The notes beneath the pieces are model-generated. The model worked only from the letters and a program-made list of their open reading frames with translations, was not told the origin of the DNA and made no database searches. From NCBI GenBank assembly GCA_027482985.1, contig JAIXVO010000506.1:1-5851 (forward strand): 5,851 nt of DNA, in the 5' to 3' direction. Origin of the DNA: Cyanobacteriota bacterium (GTDB lineage: Bacteria; Cyanobacteriota; Cyanobacteriia; Leptolyngbyales; Leptolyngbyaceae). How positions within the stretch are numbered: position 1 is the stretch's first letter; every line of letters starts with the position of its first letter. The translations under genes and the position numbers were made by a program. Below are positions 1 through 4,741 of the stretch, piece after piece.

Positions 1-57
1 AGGAGCACGTTGGGAGGAAAAAAGGGAGGGGGAGGGAGGAAAACGGAGAGAAAGGAA

Positions 58-85
58 GTCAGGAGTCAGAAGTCAGGAGTCAGGA
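58..85 (+). repeat. TCAGGAGTCAG short repeat, forward orientation
   Basis: The heptamer GTCAGGA or its variant GTCAGAA is iterated four times (58, 65, 72 and 79). A copy in reverse-complement form lies at 417-442, and shorter reverse copies lie at 353-361 and 1170-1186. Heptameric repeats of this sort are common in cyanobacterial intergenic DNA. Its orientation is opposite to the copies nearest psb28, which contributes to the mirrored layout of the region. Confidence 0.8.
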
Positions 86-86
86 A

Positions 87-111
87 GGGGAGGGGGAGGG
101 GGAATGATGGG
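87..111 (+). other. G-quadruplex-forming motif, + strand
   Basis: Four G-runs (87-90, 92-96, 98-102, 109-111) are separated by loops of 1, 1 and 6 bases. This meets the usual G3+N1-7 definition of an intramolecular G-quadruplex. A weaker G-rich tract precedes it at 24-39. Whether it folds in the cell is unknown. A C-rich counterpart, giving the same motif on the opposite strand, is found at 457-491. Confidence 0.6.
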
Positions 112-156
112 TGATTGCCTGGATGGGGTGGGCGTTTGGCGCGCGGCGGGAAAACC

Positions 157-184
157 TGGTAGAGACGCGCTGCTGGCACGTCTC
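157..184 (-). repeat. Dispersed palindromic repeat, inverted copy
   Basis: This is the reverse-oriented copy of the 28-base element seen at 369-396. It reads TAGAGACG at its left side and GGCACGTCTC at its right, with a few mismatches in the stem (GCGC against GTGC). All other complete copies in the window have the opposite orientation, ending in TCTCTACGA on the + strand. Confidence 0.75.
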
Positions 185-226
185 CCGGTGGATGGTGGGA
201 GAGGCAAGAGACATCGGCAATGGGGC

Positions 227-317
227 GGGGCAATAGACACGCGGCTCGGTGCGATAAACGTGCCATTGGTGCGGTGCGATAGACGTGCCAATGGTGCGGG
301 GCAATAGACGTGCCAAT
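227..317 (+). repeat. Degenerate tandem series, about 25-bp period
   Basis: Four related units start at 227, 248, 273 and 298. The last three have an exact 25-base spacing and share the form GGTGCGATAGACGTGCCAAT, with one to three changes each. The units are the left half of the dispersed palindromic repeat (AGACGTGCC) with a GGNGCNATA leader. Only the last unit is completed into a full palindrome (306-332). The array looks like local expansion of a half-element. There are no unique spacers, so it is not a CRISPR array. Confidence 0.7.
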
Positions 318-332
318 GGCACGTCTCTACGA
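306..332 (+). repeat. Dispersed palindromic repeat, copy 2
   Basis: Arms AGACGTGCCA (306-315) and TGGCACGTCT (317-326) are perfectly complementary around one central base, followed by the signature tail CTACGA. The centre (AAT) differs from the AGC seen in the other copies. It closes the 25-bp tandem series and is followed about 20 bases later by a TCCTGACTCC segment (353-362), the same order as in the other modules. Confidence 0.8.
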
Positions 333-368
333 CCTCTTCTGCCGCCCATTTCTCCTGACTCCAAGCAA

Positions 369-396
369 GAGACGTGCCAGCGGCACGTCTCTACGA
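369..396 (+). repeat. Dispersed palindromic repeat, copy 3 (perfect stem)
   Basis: The arms AGAGACGTGCC (368-378) and GGCACGTCTCT (382-392) are an exact 11-bp inverted repeat with a 3-base loop AGC, then the tail ACGA. This is the best-conserved copy in the window. Perfect arms can form a hairpin in RNA or single-stranded DNA. It is followed by TCCTGACTTCTGACTCC-type sequence and a C/T-rich tract, as at 1111-1205. Confidence 0.85.
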
Positions 397-416
397 TATC
401 TCCTCCCGCCCATGCC

Positions 417-442
417 TCCTGACTTCTGACTCCTGACTCCTG
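417..442 (-). repeat. TCAGGAGTCAG short repeat, reverse orientation
   Basis: The reverse complement of the 58-85 repeat: TCCTGAC and TTCTGAC heptamers iterate here. About 20 bases match the reverse complement of the left copy, so 58-85 and 417-442 form long inverted repeats roughly 330 bases apart. Confidence 0.8.
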
Positions 443-456
443 TCTTCTCCTTCCTT

Positions 457-491
457 CCCCTCCCTCTCGCTCCCTTCCCCTCCCTCCTCCC
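457..491 (-). other. C-rich tract; G-quadruplex motif on - strand
   Basis: C-runs at 457-460, 462-464, 472-474, 477-480, 482-484 and 489-491 are separated by loops of one to seven bases. The complementary strand therefore meets the G-quadruplex definition with six runs. It mirrors the + strand motif at 87-111 across the intervening palindromes. No function is shown by the sequence. Confidence 0.55.
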
Positions 492-581
492 TAAACTTTC
501 CCCCATTCTTTAGTTTTGTAAATCCAATATGAGATGATAGACAAATATCAATTTTTGGACTCTTTACGGAAGTAGTAGATC

Positions 582-920
582 ATGGTCGCTCGAATTCAGT
601 TTGCGAGAGGGGTTGATGAGGATGTAATTCCCGATGTGCGAATTACCAGGGCCAAGGATGGCACTAATGGCACTGCGAAGTTCTTTTTTCAAAGCCCGAA
701 AGCCCTCTCGACTAGCATGACGCAGGAAATCACGGGGATGTACTTAATTGACGATGAGGGTGAAATCACCACCCGCGAAGTCAACGCCAAATTTGTCAAC
801 GGTCAGCCCGATGCGATCGAAGCGACTTATATCATTCGCTCTGCCGCTGAGTGGGAACGCTTCCTCCGCTTCATGGAGCGATTTGCCGAAGAACATGACC
901 TTGGTTTTACCAAAAGCTAA
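582..920 (+). CDS. psb28: Photosystem II assembly protein Psb28
   Basis: This 112-residue protein is recognised by the conserved family blocks: [16 protein letters not shown] near the N-terminus (residues 5-20), the central [13 protein letters not shown] (50-62), and the C-terminal [20 protein letters not shown] (88-107) ending in GFTKS. Psb28 binds transiently at the cytoplasmic face of photosystem II assembly intermediates near CP47 and helps biogenesis and repair. It is not part of the mature complex. Length matches the family (about 110-115 residues), and it is soluble, with no signal peptide or membrane segment. The ATG at 582 has GGAAG at 568-572 nine bases upstream. It seems to be a single-gene unit: repeats lie upstream and an intrinsic terminator lies at 1031-1065 downstream. 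The gene fixes the organism as an oxygenic phototroph. Confidence 0.97.
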   Translation: MVARIQFARGVDEDVIPDVRITRAKDGTNGTAKFFFQSPKALSTSMTQEITGMYLIDDEGEITTREVNAKFVNGQPDAIEATYIIRSAAEWERFLRFMERFAEEHDLGFTKS

Positions 921-1030
921 AGTTGCCAGCTAGCGCGATCGCGGTTCAAGCGAGATCGCTGCTGCACCCTACCTACCCCTTGTCAAATTTCACAGCAACC
1001 CAATTGTGAGTCTTGATCAGGATCCATCCA

Positions 1031-1065
1031 GCTTGGAGTCTCATGTGGACTGCAAGCTTTTTTTT
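1031..1065 (+). terminator. Intrinsic terminator downstream of psb28
   Basis: Arms GCTTGGAGTC (1031-1040) and GACTGCAAGC (1048-1057) pair at nine of ten positions (G-G mismatch at 1036/1052) across the 7-base loop TCATGTG. Eight T residues follow immediately (1058-1065). Stem, loop and U-run are textbook for Rho-independent termination. It lies about 110 bases beyond the psb28 stop, giving the transcript a 3' untranslated tail containing a HIP1 site, and it insulates the regulator gene downstream. Confidence 0.85.
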
Positions 1066-1110
1066 GCAACAATTCCGCCCCACCCAGATTCTGCCACCAC
1101 GCCCCAAACC

Positions 1111-1138
1111 GAGACGTGCCAGCGGTACGTCTCTACGA
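1111..1138 (+). repeat. Dispersed palindromic repeat, copy 4
   Basis: Same 28-base element as 369-396, with a single substitution in the right arm (GGTACGTCTC instead of GGCACGTCTC), then TACGA. It is followed by the TCCTGACTCCTGACTCC repeat at 1170-1186 and a C/T tract to about 1205, repeating the composite order seen at 369-491. Confidence 0.85.
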
Positions 1139-1169
1139 ATCGTTTATCCCCTACCGACCTCGCCCTCCC

Positions 1170-1186
1170 TCCTGACTCCTGACTCC
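1170..1186 (-). repeat. TCAGGAGTCAG short repeat, reverse orientation
   Basis: TCCTGACTCCTGACTCC lies between a palindromic repeat and a CCCCTCCCTTCCCC tract (1190-1203). It is the same heptamer family as at 58-85 and 417-442. Its position directly before the regulator's promoter region is noteworthy but of unknown effect. Confidence 0.75.
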
Positions 1187-1227
1187 TTTCCCCTCCCTTC
1201 CCCTCATTTGGCAAAGTCAAAAAATTG

Positions 1228-1240
1228 GTATACGGTATAC
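1228..1240. promoter_or_regulatory. Predicted GntR/FCD operator O1 (autoregulation)
   Basis: GTATACGGTATAC is a perfect 13-bp palindrome around the central base 1234. It is 13 bases before the proposed ATG of the regulator (1254). The only near-identical sequence in the window lies ahead of the amidohydrolase (2579-2591), and both continue with AAATA. FadR-type regulators favour GT-(N)-AC centred sites, and each GTATAC half here also has GTA/TAC symmetry. A possible -35 TTGGCA (1208-1213) with TACGGT (1231-1236) 17 bases on would put the operator over the -10, consistent with autorepression. The promoter assignment is weak, the operator assignment good. Confidence 0.75.
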
Positions 1241-1253
1241 AAATAGGTCGTTG

Positions 1254-2003
1254 ATGTCTTCATCGCTTTTGCTGTTGACTATGTCTGGGCTCAGGAGACG
1301 CCACGTGTCTTTTTCCTCTAAACCGTTGAAACGTGCTCAATCGTTGCACGAACAAACTTATCAAACCTTGCGCAATGCCATTCTGTCGGGCGAGTTGGCA
1401 GTCGGGGCACGCTTAGTCGAGACTCAACTGGCGGAACATTTGGCCGTCAGTCGCACACCAATTCGTGAAGCCATTCGCCAATTGCAACGGGAAAATTTGG
1501 TGACGACGGATGGCAATGGGGCGTTACGGGTGGCTCAGTTTACGATCGCCGATGCCGTTCAACTTTATGATTGCCGGATGGCGTTGGAGCAATTGTCTGT
1601 CGCTGAAGCCTGTCGTCATGCGTCGGAGAGCCAACTGGCACAATTGGAATTGGTGGTGCAACGAGCGGAGAAAACGCAGGGACAACAATTGCACCAACTC
1701 ACCCATTACCAGTTGTTGCATATGGATTATGAGTTTCATCGGTTGCTAGCGGAGAGTTCTGCGAATGCCTGGTTGGTGCAAATTTTGGATCAGGTGTTTG
1801 ACAAGATGGCCTTACTCCGGTTGCGGACGCTGGAACACAACCCGGAAGTGCTGGAAATTCGGAGTGAACATCGGCGGATTTATCAGGCCATTTGCGATCG
1901 CGATCCAGTGACGGCGACGGCAGCGATTCAAGCCCATCTGATGGCTAGCAAAGAGCGGGTGATTCAGGAAATTCAACAACTTGACACGGTCGGGGAGGGG
2001 TAA
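1254..2003 (+). CDS. GntR family transcriptional regulator, FadR/FCD subfamily
   Basis: This is a 249-residue DNA-binding regulator. Residues about 31-97 form the GntR winged helix, with LRNAILSGEL, the motif LAVSRTPIREAIRQLQRENLV (recognition helix) and a short wing. Residues about 100-240 are an all-helical FCD ligand-binding domain. D158 and H162 (DYEFH), H206 (EHRRIY) and H228 (AHLM) fit the Asp plus three His metal site of FCD proteins, which often sense carboxylates. ATG 1254 was chosen over TTG 1251 and over ATG 1281; AGG at 1245-1247 is a weak ribosome site. The N-terminal 30 residues before the HTH are unusually long, so 1281 is possible. It is two bases upstream of uraD and has the operator palindrome ahead of it. 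I infer local control of uraD and the amidohydrolase, with a purine-derived ureide or related acid as ligand. That ligand is not shown by the sequence. Confidence 0.93.
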   Translation: MSSSLLLLTMSGLRRRHVSFSSKPLKRAQSLHEQTYQTLRNAILSGELAVGARLVETQLAEHLAVSRTPIREAIRQLQRENLVTTDGNGALRVAQFTIADAVQLYDCRMALEQLSVAEACRHASESQLAQLELVVQRAEKTQGQQLHQLTHYQLLHMDYEFHRLLAESSANAWLVQILDQVFDKMALLRLRTLEHNPEVLEIRSEHRRIYQAICDRDPVTATAAIQAHLMASKERVIQEIQQLDTVGEG

Positions 2004-2005
2004 CG

Positions 2006-2503
2006 ATGCCTTATCCGCTCTCTGAATTAAATCAGATGCACCAGACCGCGTTTGTCCAGGCGTTGGGTGCCATTTTTGAGGATACCCCCGCGATCGCTGA
2101 GGCCACTTGGCAGTCTCGCCCCTTTCTGGATGTGCAGCACTTGCACCAGCAAATGGTTGCCGTGGTGCAGGCCATGGCTCCGGCTGACCAACTGGCATTG
2201 ATTTGCGCCCACCCCGATTTGGGCAGTAAGGCGAAAATGGCGGATGCTTCGGTGCAGGAGCAGGCAGGGGCGGGACTGGATCGGCTCTCCCCGGCAGAAT
2301 ATGAGCGCTTTCATCAGTTAAATCAGCAGTATCGCGAAACTTTTGGCTTTCCGTTCATCGTGGCGGTCAAAAATCACACCAAGTCCAGTATTCTGGCAGC
2401 GTTTGAGCAACGCTTGCAGCACGATCGCGCGACGGAACAACAACAAGCCCTGTCCGAAATCACCCAGATTGCCTGGTTTCGCCTGGTGGATCAAGTGACT
2501 TAA
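2006..2503 (+). CDS. uraD: 2-oxo-4-hydroxy-4-carboxy-5-ureidoimidazoline (OHCU) decarboxylase
   Basis: This 165-residue cytosolic enzyme converts OHCU to S-allantoin with loss of CO2, the last step of stereospecific urate oxidation. Family signatures are clear: PFLDVQHLHQQM (39-50), the HPDLG box with the proposed catalytic His69, EQAGAGLDRL (85-94) with Glu85, FHQLNQQYRETFGFPFIVAVK (102-122), and EITQIAWFRL near the end with Arg159. Length is normal for a stand-alone UraD, with no fused transthyretin-like or uricase domain. The ATG follows the regulator stop by two bases, with a strong GGGGAGGGG site at 1992-2000 inside the regulator's last codons, so the two are very likely co-transcribed and translationally coupled. 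Uricase and HIU hydrolase, which supply its substrate, must be encoded elsewhere. A HIP1 site lies inside the gene (2090-2097). Confidence 0.95.
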   Translation: MPYPLSELNQMHQTAFVQALGAIFEDTPAIAEATWQSRPFLDVQHLHQQMVAVVQAMAPADQLALICAHPDLGSKAKMADASVQEQAGAGLDRLSPAEYERFHQLNQQYRETFGFPFIVAVKNHTKSSILAAFEQRLQHDRATEQQQALSEITQIAWFRLVDQVT

Positions 2504-2523
2504 TCCCTGGAATGTCTGTGCTA

Positions 2524-2582
2524 ATACAGAAGTAGAGTCGGCTGCTGCCATTTGATAGAAGTATTATTCATTGCTTCTGTAT
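2524..2582. repeat. Inverted repeat overlapping operator O2
   Basis: ATACAGAAG (2524-2532) is an exact 9-base inverted complement of CTTCTGTAT (2574-2582), whose right end runs into the GTATAC operator. A second AGAAG at 2557-2561 can pair with CTTCT (2574-2578), so two alternative hairpins compete for the same segment. No U-run follows. It may be chance, a weak 3' structure for uraD, or part of the regulatory site. Confidence 0.35.
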
Positions 2583-2598
2583 ACCGTATACAAATAAT
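2571..2598 (+). promoter_or_regulatory. Candidate promoter of the amidohydrolase gene
   Basis: TTGCTT (2571-2576) and AATAAT (2593-2598) are separated by 16 bases and resemble sigma-70 type -35 and -10 boxes. The operator palindrome (2579-2591) fills the spacer exactly, so a bound repressor would occlude RNA polymerase. Transcription would begin near 2605, giving a leader of roughly 20 bases that includes AGAGGGA (2614-2620) ahead of ATG 2624. Another -10-like TATTAT at 2562-2567 lacks a good partner. Confidence 0.45.
2579..2591. promoter_or_regulatory. Predicted GntR/FCD operator O2
   Basis: GTATACCGTATAC is the exact reverse complement of O1 (GTATACGGTATAC), extended by flanking T and A to a 15-bp palindrome (2578-2592). 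It lies 32 bases before the amidohydrolase ATG and downstream of uraD. Two such sites around the regulator and its neighbour are the strongest sequence evidence that this regulator controls the cluster. The presence of an operator between uraD and the amidohydrolase implies that the latter has its own regulated promoter. Confidence 0.78.
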
Positions 2599-2623
2599 TC
2601 GATAAACTGCTAAAGAGGGAAAA

Positions 2624-3883
2624 ATGACTGTTGCGACTCGACCTTTAATTGTGAACCGCGATCGCCTTGTCCGGAGTATTCATCAACTGGCGGAAGTGGG
2701 ACGACTGCCGAATGGGGGCGTGTGTCGAATTGCCTTCAGTACGGAAGATTTGCTGGCGCGGCAACGGGTGCAGACCTGGATGGCAGAAGCCGGAATGACC
2801 GTGCGAGTCGATGCGGCAGGCAACATCATCGGGCGATATGCGGGACTGGATCCAGATGCACCTGCCCTAGCGACGGGTTCGCACATTGATACGGTGCCCG
2901 TGGGCGGTTGGTATGACGGGTGTTTGGGCGTGTTGGCGGGAATTGAAGTGGTGCGCGTGCTGCATGAAAACGAGGTGCGGTTGCAGCATGCCTTGGAAGT
3001 GATTGTCTTTACCGACGAAGAGCGATCGGTGATTGGCTCGAAAGCGATGGCGGGGCAGATTCAGGAAGGGGCAGATTACTACTGCCGCTTGGATGGCACG
3101 CCAATTCAACCGTGTCTGGCAAAAGTCGGCGGCGATTGGGATCAGATTCATCAGGCGCAGCGCGATCGCAGTCAAATCGCCGCCTTTGTGGAACTGCATG
3201 TGGAGCAGGGGGGCGTATTGGAACACCTGAACAGGCCCGTTGGCGTGGTGACGGGTGTGGTCGGGCAATACCGTTTTGCCGTAAACATTATCGGTCGCCC
3301 CAATCATGCCGGGACAACGCCCATGCATATGCGGAAAGACGCGCTGGTAGCCGCATCCCAGATTGTCCTGGCTGTGAATCAATTGGCTGTGGAAACGCCC
3401 GGTGATCAGGTGGCAACTGTCGGCTTTTTGCAGGTTTCGCCCAATGCGACGAATACCGTTCCCGGCAAAGTCGATTTGCGGATTGATTTACGTGACCTGT
3501 CCGAATCCCATTTGCAGGATTTAGTGCATCAATTGGAGCAGAAAATTCAGGCGATCGCGACGGCTACAGGCACCGAAATTACCCTGCGCCAGACGTTGCA
3601 CATTCAACCGACACTGGCCGCAAATCACATCATGGGCACGATTGAACAGGTCTGCGAAGAACTACATTTGGAGTACGCTCACCTGCCCAGCCGCGCCGGA
3701 CATGATGCGCAGGAAATTGGGCGGATTGTCGATATGGGAATGATTTTTTTGCCCAGTCAGCAGGGCATTAGCCACTCGGAAGAGGAATATACCTCCCCGG
3801 AAGAGTGCGAACAGGGCGCGAATGTTTTACTCAAAACCTTTCTCAAACTCGACCAAATTTATGCCCAACGGGAAAAAATCTAG
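2624..3883 (+). CDS. M20-family allantoate amidohydrolase / N-carbamoyl-amino acid hydrolase (allC-like)
   Basis: This 419-residue metal-dependent amidase is of the hydantoinase/carbamoylase family. Visible ligands and signatures are GSHIDTVPVGGWYDGCLGVLAG (85-106; His87, Asp98), FTDEERS (129-135; catalytic Glu132, metal Glu133), ELHVEQG (190-196; His192) and GISHSEEE (381-388; His384). Substrate-site elements are GRPNHAGTTPM (224-234), NATNTVPG (274-281), DLRIDLRD (284-291) and SRAGHDAQE (356-364). The dimerisation lid is about 212-330. Family members release ammonia and CO2 from allantoate, or carbamoyl groups from N-carbamoyl amino acids. Adjacency to uraD and a shared operator favour allantoate, but the sequence alone does not separate it from carbamoylase or beta-ureidopropionase. 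The loop after Glu133 (RSVI then GSKAMAG) seems shorter than the usual GSRF-containing loop. AGAGGGA at 2614-2620 supports ATG 2624. Cytosolic; no signal peptide. Confidence 0.88.
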   Translation: MTVATRPLIVNRDRLVRSIHQLAEVGRLPNGGVCRIAFSTEDLLARQRVQTWMAEAGMTVRVDAAGNIIGRYAGLDPDAPALATGSHIDTVPVGGWYDGCLGVLAGIEVVRVLHENEVRLQHALEVIVFTDEERSVIGSKAMAGQIQEGADYYCRLDGTPIQPCLAKVGGDWDQIHQAQRDRSQIAAFVELHVEQGGVLEHLNRPVGVVTGVVGQYRFAVNIIGRPNHAGTTPMHMRKDALVAASQIVLAVNQLAVETPGDQVATVGFLQVSPNATNTVPGKVDLRIDLRDLSESHLQDLVHQLEQKIQAIATATGTEITLRQTLHIQPTLAANHIMGTIEQVCEELHLEYAHLPSRAGHDAQEIGRIVDMGMIFLPSQQGISHSEEEYTSPEECEQGANVLLKTFLKLDQIYAQREKI

Positions 3884-3923
3884 ATTGAGTCAGACTACTG
3901 AGCCAGGCAAAGTCTTAATCTAG
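3873..3923 (-). terminator. Candidate intrinsic terminator for the - strand ABM gene
   Basis: CTAGATTGAG (3880-3889) pairs with CTTAATCTAG (3914-3923), with one G-U pair, and GACT/AGTC can extend the stem after a small bulge. Read on the - strand, the stem is followed by six T residues (complement of 3873-3878). It sits directly downstream of the ABM stop and overlaps the last codons of the convergent amidohydrolase, whose TAG lies inside the stem. The stem is AT-rich and the loop long, so efficiency is doubtful. On the + strand there is no U-run. Confidence 0.45.
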
Positions 3924-3930
3924 TAACTCA

Positions 3931-4545
3931 TCAAGTCGTAAACACCACTTCGTGTAAGGTTTTCTGGTACTCGTTATCTGCGAGGTCAAGCATTTCGCCA
4001 AAAATCGGTGAGAACGGACGGTTGGCATCCATTGCGGCATAATCTGCGAGCGATCGCCAATGCCCTAAATTAATACACCGCCAGCCATCCAGACTCCGGT
4101 GTGCAAAAGTTGAAATCAGTCCGGCTTGGCCTGAAACCATTTCGAGCGCCTGTTGAAAGAGCTCAATAAACCGAGGCTGATGTTCCGGCTGCTTCAGCTT
4201 GAAAATGCCAAAGTTGATCAGCCCATCCATGCCTGGTGAGAGCTGTAACTCACTGCCTTGCGGTTCGGCGGCAAAGATTTCAAAGAGGTGAAGATCGGGG
4301 ATGGCGAAATCTGGGAAGGGTTGAGTCGCTACATAGGATGTCTGATCCGCCCATTGCACATAGCTCGTCACCCGCAGCCCATCGCGACTCCGAAAAACCG
4401 AGCCAGAGGCAAATCCAGCTTGATGTTGCAGTGTAGACTGGATGGTTTGAATGGCTTGTTCGACAACACTGGCCTGAGTGTCAGGTGCGACGGGAAAGAT
4501 GGCGAACTCAGCGAGTAAACCGTTCGTTTGATTAATGGTAGGCAT
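3931..4545 (-). CDS. Tandem ABM-like (antibiotic biosynthesis monooxygenase fold) domain protein
   Basis: This protein has 204 residues with two copies of a dimeric alpha/beta-barrel (ABM-like) domain. Repeat 1 covers about 10-95 and repeat 2 about 108-203. The duplication is visible in HQAGFASGSVFRSRDGLRV...W...YVA (41-73) against GQAGLISTFAHRSLDGWRC...W...YAA (139-171). Such folds occur in heme-degrading enzymes, quinol monooxygenases and stress proteins. No heme- or cofactor-specific residue pattern is evident, so the substrate is unknown. ATG 4545 is preferred because GAGG (4552-4555) lies six bases before it. The TTG at 4557 would overlap that ribosome site. It is convergent with the amidohydrolase and separated from the upstream beta-helix gene by 288 bases, so probably monocistronic. 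Soluble, with no signal peptide. Confidence 0.75.
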   Translation of the reverse strand: MPTINQTNGLLAEFAIFPVAPDTQASVVEQAIQTIQSTLQHQAGFASGSVFRSRDGLRVTSYVQWADQTSYVATQPFPDFAIPDLHLFEIFAAEPQGSELQLSPGMDGLINFGIFKLKQPEHQPRFIELFQQALEMVSGQAGLISTFAHRSLDGWRCINLGHWRSLADYAAMDANRPFSPIFGEMLDLADNEYQKTLHEVVFTT

Positions 4546-4621
4546 TGGCAACCTCAAAACACTCCGATTCTATGAAGTATCCTGGCAAAGAACTTTTAGA
4601 AAAGCAATCGCCTTCCCAATA

Positions 4622-4649
4622 GAGACGTGCCAGCGGCGCGTCTCTACGA
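4622..4649 (+). repeat. Dispersed palindromic repeat, copy 5
   Basis: GAGACGTGCC-AGC-GGCGCGTCTC-TACGA: the 28-base element of 369-396 with one right-arm change that leaves a G-U or mismatch pair. Unlike copies 2-4 it is not followed by the TCCTGACTCC repeat, so the element can occur alone. It lies in the 5' region of the ABM gene, about 77 bases upstream of its ATG. Confidence 0.85.
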
Positions 4650-4741
4650 GCCTGCATGATCCATGAAAATTTGAGAAAAGCCACACAATCCTTGAGGCAT
4701 TAGCAATACCGCGGTCAGGCAAGCAAACAGTCTGCATTTCC

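Larger units (their letters stand above)
1..581. other. Gene-free, repeat-dense intergenic region upstream of psb28
   Basis: I see no credible gene here. The open frames on both strands have compositions dictated by the repeats (runs of Pro, Arg and Ser) and no recognisable motif. The left end is purine-rich (G and A, 1-104) and the right end is pyrimidine-rich (C and T, about 443-500). Between them lie short palindromic repeats in both orientations, TCAGGAGTCAG-type repeats and a degenerate tandem series, each listed separately. Bases about 500-581 become AT-rich and form the leader of psb28. A GGAAG ribosome-binding site at 568-572 lies nine bases before its ATG. I could not place a convincing -35/-10 pair for psb28: TTGTAA at 516-521 has no good partner. 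Confidence 0.7.

Noticed and set aside
227..332. Possible CRISPR array
   Set aside because: Units are directly abutting degenerate copies without unique spacers, and no cas genes are present.
66..364. Several open frames of 66-94 residues on both strands
   Set aside because: They translate repeat DNA into Pro/Arg/Ser-rich strings with no family resemblance, overlap one another and lack convincing ribosome sites.
932..960. Hairpin just after psb28 as its terminator
   Set aside because: The AGCG/CGCT stem is interrupted by three mismatches and has no T-run; it mostly reflects a HIP1 site beside a GATC-rich stretch. The hairpin at 1031-1065 is far better.
1013..1246. 77-residue open frame on the + strand
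   Set aside because: It runs through the intrinsic terminator, a palindromic repeat and the operator, so it is not a plausible gene.
1812..2198. 128-residue - strand frame over the regulator and uraD
   Set aside because: Antisense to two well-supported genes, with no recognisable motif.
2867..3382. 171-residue - strand frame inside the amidohydrolase
   Set aside because: Antisense shadow of a conserved enzyme whose catalytic motifs are on the + strand.
4546..4557. TTG start extending the ABM protein by four residues
   Set aside because: The GAGG ribosome site overlaps this TTG and is properly spaced only for the ATG at 4545.
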